64,000 nucleotides of DNA from Tubulanus polymorphus (GCF_964204645.1 NC_134025.1:10981001-11045000), one strand, 5' to 3'; shown: positions 43,661-58,580, counted from the first letter of the stretch. Numbers and translations: made by a program. Notes: generated from the sequence alone by a model not told the origin.

Positions 43661-44552
43661 AGGTGGGTACACTAGCTGGATCGTTGAGCATTGTGGAGCG
43701 CAGTGGATACAACTACTTCCAGGATTGGTGAGATGGCGACTGAGATTATCACGGGTGAATTTTCAATGTAAACTGATTTTTTCAGATTTCCAATTTTGGC
43801 GTTTCGAAAATCTGTTATACACAGATTTCCATTCAGCCATGCCTATCTGGACACAGATCTCGGATTTTGAAGGTTATCATGACCTAATCGAAGCTAATCA
43901 AGAACTGTGGGACTGGATAGTATATTCAAGCTTCCACCGGAGGATCGAGACTCTCCTCGGTACGAGTATAGGCTATTATACAACTGATTTCCTCGCTAAA
44001 GATGCTTATTATTGCTGCAATTGAAGTGGACTGAAATCAGTCTTGAATTATTTCACCCTGTCGTCGTCGTAGTCGTTGTTTAAGTGGCCGAGTTAAAGAG
44101 CATTTCGAAATGAAAGCACCATGGCAACACTGGAAAAATCGTATCGGTGGAAATAAAGGTCGTCGGTTGATCCCGACATGATATGGGCTGTGACAGATTG
44201 GACAGTGTAATCGGTGGAATGAGGTGCGCGGGAAAATCTTGAGCATCTTATGATTGCTCTTGGGTTCATGCCACCGTGGAGTAACCATTTGAAAATGATT
44301 ACTCCAAGATGCCACTGTATATGTAATAATTATGGGTGGCTAAATGTTTATACATATATGTTGCCTTTATCTCTCGTGAACCGAGTGGCCCGCGATGGTT
44401 TCATTATCATTATCTACATTCACCCCAAGAACGTCTGACGTTTCCACAGGATCATGTTGTAAAGCACAGTGAATACACCCACTTCCAGGACTGGCTGAAA
44501 TGAAGTAAACCAGACCATGCGATGATATGAAGGACAAATATTTTTGTTTTCA
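43661..44552. other. Gene-free; holds a 45-bp direct repeat pair
   Basis: The sequence at 43690-43736 (GCGCAGTGGATACAACTACT, TCCAGGATTGGTGAGATG) recurs in diverged form at 44452-44505 (AGCACAGTGAATACACCCAC, TTCCAGGACTGGCTGAAATG). The 129-codon frame at 43635-44024 starts in repeat R2 and covers the first copy, so it is not taken as a gene. Confidence 0.4.
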
Positions 44553-44690
44553 ACATGACAATCAGATCATTTTGTCACAGGTTTTTGCTGTCGACAATCA
44601 GACCACTTTCGAAGGATTTTTGCCATTTCGACAATTAACAATCAGACCATTGTCAACGGTTTTTGCGCCGACAGTTAAGTCACGTATAAA
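44553..44690 (+). repeat. Three degenerate tandem units, CAATCAGACCATT...GTTTTTGC type
   Basis: GACAATCAGATCATTTTGTC (about 44557), GACAATCAGACCACTTTCGA (about 44593) and ACAATCAGACCATTGTCAAC (about 44638) are each followed by a GGTTTTTGC or GGATTTTTGCC block. The spacing is uneven at 36-46 bases. The cluster is a local minisatellite. Confidence 0.6.
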
Positions 44691-45244
44691 GGTGCAGCGA
44701 TCGTGAACTGGAGAGGTGCTGGGTTTGTGAGGTACAGAGGAGGTGCATGAGGTTCAGGCTATAGATGGAAGATTGCTTACCTGAACCGGGATCAAAACCG
44801 GATATTCCTATAGGGACTATCTATACCTTCTTGTTCATCGATTCATTCGAATTAGTTGGGCAAACTTCTATAAAGAGTTAAAAGCACAGCCTCAAATGCA
44901 TCAGATGGTCGTTTAATGGAGGAGGGGAGGATGGAATCCACAGTTAAGCCATATAAGCAGTGAATGACCATTAAGTGGTATGAGGAAGCTTGCTCAGAAG
45001 CCGAACAGTAATCTAAAGCCATCTTTGGCAACTAAAGAACAATAGGTATCCATTCCACGATGAAAAGTCATCGCAGAGGCGTCTGTATCAAAGTCATAGC
45101 GTTCTCAATGCTGTTGACCAGAGAAATACTAATTTGCTTTGACTTGGACATAGACAAGGCAATACCGATATTGCTGATTGATCTAAACATTTTCCATCAT
45201 ATTTCAATGAAATACAGCTTCTTTTGTACCTTAAGGAGTCCCCT

Positions 45245-46982
<1,738 letters not shown>

Positions 46983-47270
46983 CCTAGATCCGCTCTTGCA
47001 AGGGCCCGTTTCACATAACGATAAGTTTTCTTTAGTCTTTACAACAACATGCCAATGAATTGAATTGCCAGTTGAGCCTTTTTACACTTCAATCTTTATT
47101 TTGGTCAAACTAAAAAGAGGCCGTGGACTCTGATTTCGGTTGTAACTCGTTATTCCTGAAGATAACTGTATAGTCGAAACGTTGACTACTAGTTCAAGGA
47201 AACATTTTCGGAATTTATCATGGGATGGGGTCCGGACCCCCGAGATCACCCCCTAAATCCGCCCTTGATG
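46983..47270 (+). repeat. Possible transposon remnant bounded by CCTARATCCGCYCTTG repeats, with a Penelope-like 3' motif
   Basis: CCTAGATCCGCTCTTG near 46983 and CCTAAATCCGCCCTTG near 47252 are direct repeats. Between them, at 47154-47186, is CCTGAAGA, then a short stem-like spacer, then GTCGAAACGTTGAC. From memory this resembles the CTGAxGA...CGAAACG signature near the ends of Penelope-like retroelements, which descends from hammerhead ribozymes. The stem is poor, so the ribozyme reading is weak. Confidence 0.3.
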
Positions 47271-47866
47271 ATGAGACTGCTCACAGCCAGTCAGCTTACC
47301 TTACCTCGTAATGCTACTAGCGTTCTGCCATTCTAGCTCTAGAAACAAATACCAAGTGAAGCTTCTAAGACTTTACCGAGACCGATTCATAAAACTAACT
47401 TTTTTTAAAGCTAAGACCGACAGCCGCTAATTAAGAGCACGCAAGATGACGACGAGAGGCTAATTAATGATTTAGGTGACATTTTTCAGTTTCCACGGAC
47501 ATTTATTCGATCTGTAAATTCGGCTTTATGGGGGATGACGCAAAGGATAAAATATACATCGTGCTCGTTAGCGCGTGTACGAGTACTGCGACAGTGTTCA
47601 TTCATTTATCAGTGAAAAAAATCATGAAAAAAATGCAAATAATCAAATAATGCTCGTGTCGAGGGGTGTAACTGAACGAACCCCTAGAATTTTCAAAATG
47701 CCCTTAATTCAAAAAGCCAGTGTCAAAAGTTCCGGTCAAGATTTTTTACGAAATTTGGATACGATTTCATGTTTTCTTTTTTTGGAAAACGAAATGTAAT
47801 CCATTCGCAACAATCATAAATGAGACGTTGTTTAGGTTATCGAAAAAAAAATCATACTCAAGATCC

Positions 47867-47930
47867 GTCCTTTTTCAATAGGAACGCGCCCTTTTTCATG
47901 GTGAAAAAGTGCCCTTTTTCTTGAAAAAGA
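47867..47930. repeat. Triplicated CCTTTTTC unit with inverted halves
   Basis: GTCCTTTTTCAATAGGAAC, GCCCTTTTTCATGGTGAAAA and GCCCTTTTTCTTGAAAAAG follow one another at 21-23-base spacing. Each can fold on itself (CTTTTTC with GAAAAAG). Confidence 0.5.
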
Positions 47931-50647
47931 ACTGCTCCTCAAAAAACCGCGGCACGGGCCTGTATAGTGCCATTTACAAGTTCGACTGCTTTTGTTCATA
48001 GTATATGCAATGGTGGCGAGAGATTTTTGGTTAATCGTCCTTCGGTCTGCTGCCGTATAGAAACCTCGATCCTGTTTTTTAATCATTAGCGGTGTTCATC
48101 AGTCAAAATGTCGTCTGTTCTTCAACTAACCTTTCATTGTAATTGTATTGTAGTCGATGATTATATGGTGATCGATTTCGCTTTAATTCTTGTTCATTTG
48201 TTTTATCTTTTCAGATTGAGTATTAGTTTAGAAGCACAAGATACCGAGTCGAGAGGTTCCCGAGATAACAGAGCCCTTCTTCAAACTGTCTTACACAAAT
48301 CACTGCATAAGTTGATAATAAAATTCATTTACTTTCTATTCATCTACGTTTCTAAATGATTGTGTTCTTGTTATCTATGAATTGGTATTAGACGGGCCGG
48401 TAGCACATTCTAGGCAGTCTGAAGACCAGTCTGGACCCATGTTGGTTCCAAAGACAATTAATTCAACAACTCAAGACCAGTCTTATTAAAACTAAAGTCA
48501 TGACGGTGCAACTGGGCTTAGGGCTTAACTGAGGACTCATGAGTGCAAGAATGAATTTCTGGAATGAACTCAAGCTACTCCACGTATAGACTAGTCTCGA
48601 TCCACGCATGCACAGCCATGGCCTATAGATATAGCCTATCTATCAACTTCAGACTTCAGTTTTAAGATTTAAGACCAAAAAACATTGGCCTGTCACGAAG
48701 TCATGATTGTGCATGACCGGATCATGGTCCGGCCTGATGGCGGCTGAGGTTCTTGGTCGAGGGTTCTTCGCTGGCTTCTCTCGGTTTAGGGAAGATAAAC
48801 CTCCTCTATTACGGCAATACTCTAACGGTGCTTAGAAGGTTGGAGGATGAAAAAATTATTTCCTCGACATACAATAGAAGACTGGCCCCTGGAGTTGAGA
48901 ATTTGTGGCTTAATTTGCCAACTTCATTGGCTTCCTACGCTCAAACGTTACCTATTAACCAGTCTGTGTAGCTACTGATTACATGATTTAGATGTTTGCC
49001 TCCATCCATCAATAAACACGGGGAACTGGTCTTGTTTTCGCTCAAATTGAAGTTCAATTGGTCACACATCTGAAGTCGGTGGCATTTCCTTTTCAAATTG
49101 GCGAATTGATAGTGAAAAATGAGTCGGCACGTCGCAATCAGAGGCAAAGTTGTCGCCGTATATTCACTGCACACTCCTACCCATCAAGTGTCGTCATACA
49201 TATCTAGACTTGACAATCAAAAGAAACTGAACTCACAAATCATGAAGACGTCGATTCGAATACCCACAGAAAACATTAACATTATGTCAACCCCTATATA
49301 ATGCATTTAAAGACACATTTTAGGAAATGACGAATAGATTTAAGCCATATCCTGAGAATAACCCTGCTACTGCTGTGAATAACCCTGACACTGCTGGGTC
49401 GAAAGCTTTCAATATGGAGAAAGCAAGATAGTGAGAAGAATGGTCTTAATCGCTATTACCAGTGTGGTTGCGAACACATACATCAAAGTTGAAGAAATAA
49501 TGTACGAATTTGTTAAATCCAATTGAACTTAGGCTAAAACAAAATGACACCTGGTTTCTCCTATAATCGGCCGGCGCATTTTGTAAATAAACCGCAATGA
49601 AATTTGTAATCAGTTCATTTCTATAACTGCCGGGTCTGTTTTGGTAAGCTTGGTCATGGTTTTTGAAAAAGTAATGTATAGGGTGTATAGGCGTCAACTT
49701 TTAAGCTCAGCAGAAACGAAATCAAGGTATCAATTCTTTTAGCCTTATAAACAAATCTTGTGTTTCGATCAAAAGCTTTTTTTTATGAGATATAAGCATT
49801 GTCCATGTCAATCATCAGACACCAACGATTCGAGATGGTTGATGCTGATTCAAGAGAAGCATGATAAGGTACATTGCAGAGATACGTCGAACATGTTCGG
49901 ATAGACACGAGCTTTTTTGTGCGCACATTTTAAATTGATTATCATTCTGAACATCGTCCCCTCGTCGCGGGGACTTTTTGAAAGCGACGAGGTTTACCAC
50001 GATGTATGTAAAAATATGGCGCGAGAAAAGATGGCAGAAGGTGTTTTCTGCCCTGTTCACGACATGTCTTCACCTCAAAGGCAGTCGGGCTGGCGCATTG
50101 TTCTCGATGGCAAGACACGCCAATGATTTTTTACCGCGTTGATGACGCGTTCATTTTGCTTCTGGCTACGTATACGCTATGGTCTTCGTTATTAAACACA
50201 GGTCCTTGGATAATAACGAAATGAGATATAACGCTTGTAGATACTTCGAATAATCGCTTTTTTGAACATGAAATAACCAGCTCGCCAGTTAAGCCGAGAA
50301 TATACATAATGTCCGTGTAAGATGAATATATACAAAAATGCCACAATCATTTCAATGTGTTTTAAGTCGATTAACGAATCAATTAAGGAGTTTAAACTCT
50401 TTGTAGACTAAGCTTCTATGCAGTTTGTTAGTTCTATTGTTCTTCCGTATTGGAAATTCTAATTGCCAGTTTTTCAGTTTTAGGATTTGATTCATTGATG
50501 ATGATTTTGAGGCTCAAAACGTCACGGGGGATTTGTAGTTGCAGTGCAGCTGCGTAGAGATTCAAGCCCGGATGTCTGAAGCGACCATTTTAAGCAACCG
50601 TGACAATACAGCAGGGTTCAGTAGCTCAAAAGTTGGTTTAAGCATGA

Positions 50648-50681
50648 ACGTATAAACTAGATTAGACTCTAGTTTATACGT
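50648..50681. repeat. Perfect 14-bp inverted repeat, 6-base loop
   Basis: ACGTATAAACTAGA and TCTAGTTTATACGT are separated by TTAGAC. It lies just after the third copy of the GCTCAAAAGTTGGTT word (50624), so it may be part of the same dispersed element. Confidence 0.6.
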
Positions 50682-52858
50682 CCATGGCTTACGAACCGGC
50701 GGATTCATACCATAAAGTAACAATGAACTTTTAATTGTCACTACGTATGCCAACTAACCACTGGCCCCAGATCTTTTGGTGCTTTGGTTAAAGTCAGACA
50801 TGAAGGATTTAGACACCTTCTCCATATTTCTATTGACAACGCCTCGTTGAATTGTTTAATCATCTTTTCCAGTTGACAGTAGCGATGATCTGGCTATTAT
50901 TTCTAGGCGGTAGGTAGGTGTCTCTCGGAAATGACATGTAATTCCAAACTTATCAGTTTGAATAACGTGGAGAAAAAGCCACGTAGAGGATAGTGACAAA
51001 ATGAAAACTGACCTCGCATTCTATTTTTACACGGTTTCCTTGAATCGAAGTGTGGCCTAAATGATACGTAATGATCATGTCGTCAATGTGTTATAAGGAT
51101 ACCAGTCCCCTTTAGTGCGAAAGCTACCTTGGCGATCCCATTTGTCGAGATCCTTATTTGCACTTATTGACTCCTTCCTTAGCTATCACAAGACCAAAGC
51201 AGTGAGTATCGAAGCTTTTGCATAGGGCATGAACAGAAACTTCTGAAAAAAGATAATTTTTTTCGGGGTCTTTATCCCACTAACTCCTCACTATTCCTCT
51301 AAGAAAGGGTTTTTAACAGCATTTTGAAAGAGGGCCAGCGGCGAGCTATGCGCCAGGCTATAAGCAAGCAGCCTGACTAGAACTGTATACATTCAGATCA
51401 GCGACGTCTGATAGAGATTATGAAAACTGTTCGAAATCCGAGAAAAAATGTCTGATATTTTAAGTGTATATAAATCTTGCTGTATAACAAAAGCTACGTT
51501 TCTTCGTATTTTCTTTTTTAACCACGGAAAAGCTCGCGCTCGCATCTCACTCGCCACGATAATAATGGTCATTAACCTTACGCTCGTGCGACTATCAGAC
51601 TACTCCGTCGTCACAAAACACCCCGAGACCACTCTGGAAATTATTTTTCACAAACGGCTCGAATGTTCTCGTCGCGCCGTGCTGAGATAAATGGAAATTT
51701 ATGATTAAAGAATCGTCGCAGCACTTTTTTGATGGCGCATCTTCACTGGACGGGCGCTTTTCAGAACGTGGCTTTGACCGAGGATCAATGGCGCTTGGTC
51801 ATACGTGATAGCTCTTTGAACTAGATAGATCGAGTTTCGCCTTTGTAATCTGATGTGTACAAATCGATATGTACGTAAGTTGCGGACCGACGCAGGCACA
51901 GTAATATCTCTTTCACGAAGTGGTTCGTCAAAAGTTCGACTTTCTGCGCGACTTGGAAAAAGAACTGAATAGGCTCAAACTTCTATTGCGCAGTCGCCGA
52001 ACAATGGCGGCGTGGGCTGGCTACAATAAAAATGATCATAACTGTTCTTTTTTTCACAAAGTTGAAAGACGCTAACTACGCATTCGATCGTTCAGTCCAC
52101 TATCGAAAAACCTCAGCCACAATATTTGTTATACAATCCGGTGGGATACATTTCTTACCCTACCGAATTATAGTAGTAACTTGCGATATCACCTTACCCC
52201 GAATGATCACAATAGTTTAGACCAAAGAGACAGACCATCCTAATTTCGTGCGATTACAGTTACACGGTCGAAATTAGATAAGCTTAGATCACATCCTAGG
52301 TACACGACGGAGCTCTGCTTTGTACGCGAAAAAAATGAAACGAAAATGCCTTTCTCTGAAGTCCGGAGTTTGCAGATGTCAGCAGTAATACATTAAAGGT
52401 ATAATTTCAACATTGCATTTGACATTGATCAGTATACCCGTTACTGTTGTGATATACTATTAGAAAATTCCATTCTCTTGAATGATGTCATCATAAAGCA
52501 AAGGTGGGGGTTCCTCTATTTGATGTATACGTTGCTGCTAATCAGTCACTGCTGCTCTTGTTTTTTATAGTTCCATCTAGACCTTTAATCAGCTGCTAGC
52601 AGACCATTGTGCAACATCACCACTGATGGGACTCGTTTAGTACCGTTATATAAAGGGATCTTCCAGTAGCTTTAAATCACAGTCGAATGCTATGCCGCGA
52701 GCCTCATCAAAGTATTTTATATTACGCTACGGATATGTAAGAACAGTAACCCACATAAGAACATTACCCATCGCAAGTCTTGTTCGACCAATTATTAGGC
52801 ACTGATGCCCCATGTACCTCGTATGCTAAAGGATATTGGTGATGGATATTGGATCGAA

Positions 52859-52870
52859 GGGGGGGGGGGG
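52859..52870. repeat. Poly(G) tract, 12 G
   Basis: Twelve consecutive G. Nearby open frames read through it as Gly repeats and are not supported as genes. Confidence 0.9.
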
Positions 52871-54595
52871 TTGATTTTGGACCCAAACAATAGTAGGGGG
52901 TCTTCATACGTGGCCAGTTCCTGTGGGATTATATCAAAATATATATTAATCTCATTGTATCGGTATACGTATATACATTTGCATAAATGCAGTGGAATCG
53001 AAAATGGTGCGAAATTATATTCAGGGATACGCCTACTGGGGTTTATGACACAATATGATCTCAAAGGCTATAAACATCTTCTTCAATGTTGTTTTGAAGC
53101 CTTTGCCCAGGAATAAATAGACCAGGAATAATCGATGGTAGCTGATAAAATGTTTTGATGGCGTTTTTCGCGGAGAACTAATAATACACAGTCCGGACTC
53201 ACGCGCGTATTATGAAGTTCTTTTGTCTACGCAGTGAGAGAAGGTCCCGGTGTCAGAGCTCTTCAGCGTTGTAATTACTCACCGAAACAAAAATCGATAC
53301 TTGAAACTGTTAAAATTTAAACGAAGAACGCCGCCGATGTCGTTGAGAGGATGGAAATGTTGTGTACCCACTCCAGCTGCTCAATGGACACACTCGTGCA
53401 GAAAAAACCCCGAGATATACGCATTTTCAACCGAGGCTTTAAGAATATAATCAATAAGTACACCGTTTTAGGCTGTTTGTACTGTCGGCGCAATATCTTA
53501 ATGATAAAGAAATATACTAGCATGTACGTATACAGCTAGTCATGTCCATGTCTGAGGTTTAGTATAGTTTCACGATCGGATATTAAATCGCCCATCCAAA
53601 AAGCTTAACACCAACGATTAGGTAACTAATATACAGCATACACCAAAAGCGACTAGTATCTGCTCCAGCTGAATGTGGTGAAAATATCATCATCTTTATG
53701 TACATATAACATTTTGTTCAAATTACTTACTAATGGAGTCACATTCATGAATGGTTCCCCAGTCTTGCCGTTGTCTTCAATCCTTGTCAATGAAGAGTTC
53801 TTTTTGATCCATGCGGGGAGCAATAGATTCCTCGAAGGTGCCTCAAGGGTAGAAAACGAATGATAGTCAATATATATATAAGTCTTCACATTAAGTCGTC
53901 TCTGATTTGAGTTCTAATTTGTATTTCCAATTCAATTTACTAAGTGTTAAGCGTCGTCATTTCTATAAGCGGTCAAGGATATCCCAGCATGACTATCAAG
54001 CGAGTTTGACTGCATCGCAAAATGGTACAGTGAATTCGACTTATCTGTAATCTACACGCTAACATCTAAGTACATGTACCAAGCACATTTATTTGTCAGA
54101 GCTAACTAAAAATCTATATTCACAGTCATGATACTTACCCTCCAGTGATATTACGTAATACTACCATATTTTCTAACAGCACTACATACATTATCATTTC
54201 ACTGTAATCCTAGTGTGTAGCCATGTTGAGCTTCGAGTCGTGCTTCTTAATATCTTTAAAGAACACTTACATCCATACCTACTACTATCCTATCTGCGCT
54301 ATCGTCTCTCCTCCAACCTCTGTCATATTTGTGTTATAAATACAATCCGTTCTGAACTAGAGGTTCCCTTGGTTTTGAATTGGTTAAATCCGGCAAATTG
54401 TGACTGGTCCTATTGTAGATGAAGTACGTATCAGTGTGATACAGTAGACCATGATTCATCTGGATATAATTTACCTAGTATATATGATGTTTAATAGGGA
54501 TTCTCTAATGGACCAGGTTGATTTCATTGGACCCAAATGATCCATAAGCAGAGTCTCCTAGTCCTTTTTGATACATCTGCTCTTAGGGCCCTTTT

Positions 54596-54618
54596 CATCT
54601 ATATTGCTAATATAGATG
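54596..54618. repeat. Perfect 10-bp hairpin
   Basis: CATCTATATT and AATATAGATG with loop GCT. Confidence 0.5.
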
Positions 54619-54920
54619 CAATACAAGGACTTGGCTCGTGCTTGATTTGGTCGTGATCTTCTAGTCACTCCTTGGGTGCATGGGAAGAAGAGAGACTCTT
54701 CCAGAAAAGATAGCTACCTCTATTAAACCTAATACGAGATCATTAAATTACCTTAATATTTGATTAATCAAATCGACTTGTTTGGTTAAAAATCGTTAGA
54801 TACACGTATGACCAAGTCAATGTTGATAAAGTGCAGCAGAGGCAGCCATCTTTAAGGAAGGGCTATGGATAATCAGCCGTGTTTTTTTCATTACACCATC
54901 GCTAATCCAGCAAGAATACA

Positions 54921-55142
54921 CAGGGCTGCCAACCTCTGAAAAGTGCTGTCAGTAATAAATTGAATTTCTTTCATCGGAATATGAAAGAAAATGTTAAAAT
55001 CTATCACTGATCAACTGTAAGATCCTCAGTAACATCTTTCATAATATACATTATTTCTGTACGCATCAAACCAATCAAATCGGTATTTCTCGTTATAAAA
55101 ATAGTAACAAATACTGAAAATCAGGAACAGTTGGCAGCTCTG
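54921..55142. mobile_element. hAT-like MITE candidate, 222 bp
   Basis: The left end CAGGGCTGCCAACCTCTGAA and the inverted right end CAGAGCTGCCAACTGTTCCT match each other and the CAGGGxTGCCAAC type of terminus common in hAT-related MITEs. There is no coding capacity. The expected 8-bp duplication is at best eroded (AGAATACA against AACAAAGA). Confidence 0.5.
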
Positions 55143-55677
55143 AACAAAGAAAGATCCTCGATCCTCTCCGAAAAAATGGAAAACCAACAAGAACAACAAC
55201 AACAGTGACAAAGAAGTTAAATTCAGTTTTTACAGTTTTAATTACTTGACTGACGTGTACTAGGTACAATATACAAATAACATTGTATTCACGGGCATAA
55301 ATACATCAACGAAGCTAAAAGGTTTTCGCAGTACATCAAATGTACAAATTCTTTTTTATATCATTAATATCATGAAATAAATAATCATAGATTTATAAGG
55401 GATAGGGGTATAGAAGAGTTCGATATTTGGTGAATGGATTAATTCTTTATTTTTTTTTACAATATAACCATAATAAAGTAGCCACACTTGACGGAATGCG
55501 TTTTTAATTTAAATCGGGGGACGATATTTTCGAGAAATTCGATGACAAATGCCGAGGATATCATTGGAACTATATGCGTTTGTCTTTTCAGCCATTGTCA
55601 AATTGTAGTAGTTAGTCATTCTAAAGGCTTACGCATACGGCAGACCTCTCGCTTAATCCGGATCATTTAAGACCGAT

Positions 55678-55815
55678 GATGTTAATCCAGGGGTCCAGTT
55701 CCACAGTTCCGAGTTAAGATCTAACTCTTGAGTTAACTCATCGAAAATGAACCGACCTTAACTCACAGAATTATCTGTAACTCACAACTCTGGAACTGGG
55801 TCCAGATTACATCAA
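55678..55815. mobile_element. Small MITE candidate with about 40-bp imperfect terminal inverted repeats
   Basis: The left end has GATGTTAATCCAG, GGTCCAGTTCCACAGTT and GAGTTA; the inverted right end has GATGTAATCTGG, CCCAGTTCCAGAGTTG and GAGTTA. A short interior of about 60 bp repeats the same AACTC/GAGTTA words. A related hairpin (CAGTTCCACAG/CTGTGGAACTG) lies at 40607-40637, so the end sequence recurs in the window. Confidence 0.55.
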
Positions 55816-56796
55816 GATTCAACTGATCCGTACGAAACAGGGTCTGCCGTCGAAGAATATACTAGGCTATTATCATTATAGTTATTATGATTATTTTTAT
55901 TATGATATACGCACTAAAAAAGATTCGTCTTTTTTTGTTTTAAATCTAAAAGTGATGACATCGGATTTCCGATTCACGATTCGAAGGAAAATAATACACG
56001 ATTATATTTTTTTTAACTATTGAATGACGGTACATTACCCATTCCCATTACATACATTTTACACGACCATCTCCCTGATATCTTGAATCAAAATTATGTT
56101 TAATCGTTTGTACAATCAATAATCGTCGAATTAAAAATATCACTGTATATCCGTAGTACAACAAACAATCCGTATCTCTGAATGTGGAAAAAATTAGATT
56201 TGCTACAAAAAAAAAAAATTACAATATTGCTACATTAAATAAAGTATGTATTCATCGAGATGTCACGTACAATCTATATATGCTTACGTTCGAATTATTT
56301 TGCTGCTGTGAAAAGGATAGTCGTTAGTAATGATACCTCGGGTAAGTTGTCGGGCCGGGTTTCCCCGGAAAAGATAAATCGACATCATCGGTCGCAGTTG
56401 CTCTTATTTTCTTCGATAACGACAGCCTCAACTATTCTAAGAATGAACCTTTCCCCAAACTGGGCCTCGCGAGCGAAACCTCATTTCGTCATAACCGGCC
56501 TATATAGTATGTTAACCCGAGTTGTAGTTATAGTTTATTCACGACACGTAAAAGCACCTGAGAAAATCCTCTTTTTTTCCCGATCATTTCATAAAAATTT
56601 CACGACTTTTCCGCCTGAAAAGTATGTAATTTTTCGATATCTTATCTCATAAACATCTAGAAACTAATAATATCATTATTTGAATTACTCCTTAAATTAC
56701 CGTTTTTGATCACTTGAACGCTTATTTTTTCTTAGAATTTCCTCAATGCATCTCTTTTTTATATTTTGATCGATGCCGCCAACATTAACAAGCCCT

Positions 56797-56818
56797 TAGA
56801 TAGATAGATAGATAGATA
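56797..56818. repeat. (TAGA)n microsatellite
   Basis: Five and a half TAGA units; they contain overlapping GATA words. Confidence 0.95.
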
Positions 56819-57277
56819 TTGTGCTGCTCCTTATCACAATATTTTTTTTCAGTATTTTTCAATCCGTTCAAAAATCGATCCTACACTGGTTTCGTTATAA
56901 TATCGGGATCCGAGGGCGCTGCGCTGATGTGTACGCGCGTGTGCCCTGAAAATACCTGTAGTGCCATTTTCTAAAGTAGTACTAATAAAAGAACGAAATT
57001 ACTGAAAAACCCTAAAACGCGATCACCGTCATTCTCTTTTCTCAATGTCTACGTATTTTCATAACCATAAAACTCTAAAATAAAAATAATCAATGATTGT
57101 TTGTCTTTTCATAGAAAAATTACTAAACTCTTTGAAAGACCAACATGTACATGTATTTACATGTATACATATATACATATGTATAGCTATAAAGTGTCTG
57201 TGTGAGTTCGAGACTGTGTGCACTCCGCCTTAGTTATTTATATTTTAAATATATTCATCAATATTTGTAAATTATTA

Positions 57278-57282
57278 TCATT

Positions 57283-57314
<32 letters not shown>

Positions 57315-57315
57315 T
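57278..57315. repeat. (ATC)n microsatellite
   Basis: About 11-12 ATC units with one ATT near the start, in the BCL11 3' flank. Confidence 0.95.
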
Positions 57316-58580
57316 ACATAGCTGATAAAAACACCGAGCATCTTTTTTTTGCGATATAGTGTGTATGAAAACTCCTCAAAGATGTAGATTGGACAGAATA
57401 AAATGCCTTTCATATATTATCTGTATTTTAAACGTTAACTCTCTCCAACTATTAAATTCTCCGCGCAGTGATATTTTCTTTAAATAGATATAGACTCTAT
57501 CAATAAAATTTTTCGCCTGGTCGTTGTTCGAATAAATGGATATACATTTTTTTCCCCGAATAGAATTTTCTTTCTTTTTTCGAGTAAAAACATCCTGTCC
57601 CGTGCAGTTCGACCTGCTCGCCCTGATTAGATCGTCGAAAACCGCATTGAATAGTATAATAGTATAGTAACGAACGTGTAACAGAAAATTAGACTTCAAA
57701 AAAAAGAAATTATCGTACAAATCTTTTTCATTTGAGCATTTACTCCATCGAGATGTAGTACAGAGTTCACCGTTATTGTGCGCGCGTCGAAGATGCACAC
57801 GCACACATGATGAAATTTCTTAAAAGTGCATATTATGGTATTGAGAAAAAAAAATACTCTACGCCTTCAAATAATCGTAATCGAGAAAAAAATTCCATTA
57901 TTTTACATCATTTCGCGTGATGAGAGGTACAAAACCACCCCTTATAATAATTATTACATACATTTAAAAAATACCTGCAGTCAGGCTGTGAGACAAGGGT
58001 TCCTAAAATTTCACGTACAAATTTCTTTTTCCGCGAATGATTTTAATAAAGATCTGACGATACTACCGCGACGACGTCTGCAAAAATCACGCCGTGAAAT
58101 TAATAAGCTTCGCTAGACACCGAAATGCTGAAAATTTTCAGCGCGAGTATTCCCTCTTATTCCTGGGAGTGTTGCTATCGATATCGCGCAACGATATCGT
58201 AAACTTTCAAAATCGAGACATGCGACGTGATAGAATATGCAAGCAGAAAAAATACGTAATAGCACAGAGGTCGATGTGGGGTTCAGAAACATTTTACCGG
58301 TGATCTTATTTTTAGCAAGCAAATTCTCAAGAATTGACATACAGTTTAAGTCCTATATATTACGCCAGTGTTGGGACCAATAGAAAACATAGCTTTATAA
58401 AGAATGGTATATCTGTTGAATTTGAGTTAGATTTGGCAAATTTTGTATCTGAAAAAATATTGGCGCTTAGTGAACAGTGGCATTAAAAAGGATGGTGGTG
58501 TTATTTAACAGACTTTGACTGTAGTTGCATATTGAGCAAAATGGCAAAACTGTGACACTTCTAAGTTCAAAATCAGGCAC

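Larger units (their letters stand above)
47271..54920. other. Gene-free interval
   Basis: Apart from the small repeats listed separately, this is unique AT-rich DNA. AATAACCCTGCTACTGCTG and AATAACCCTGACACTGCTG form a 21-base tandem pair at about 49357-49396. GAAGACCAGTCTGGACCC and AAGACCAGTCTTATT near 48420-48490 repeat a short word. No coding exon is supported. Confidence 0.45.

Noticed and set aside
43635-44024. 129-codon plus-strand frame
   Set aside because: It begins inside repeat R2 and covers a 45-bp direct repeat; no domain recognised.
57278-57315. ATC array considered as a possible CRISPR-like or structured repeat
   Set aside because: Plain trinucleotide microsatellite without spacers.
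57376-57804. 142-codon minus-strand frame downstream of BCL11
   Set aside because: Composition is that of AT-rich non-coding DNA, with no motif and no splice context.
58368-58377. CAGTGTTGGG as an hAT terminus
   Set aside because: No matching CCCAACACTG end was found within a reasonable distance, so no element can be defined.
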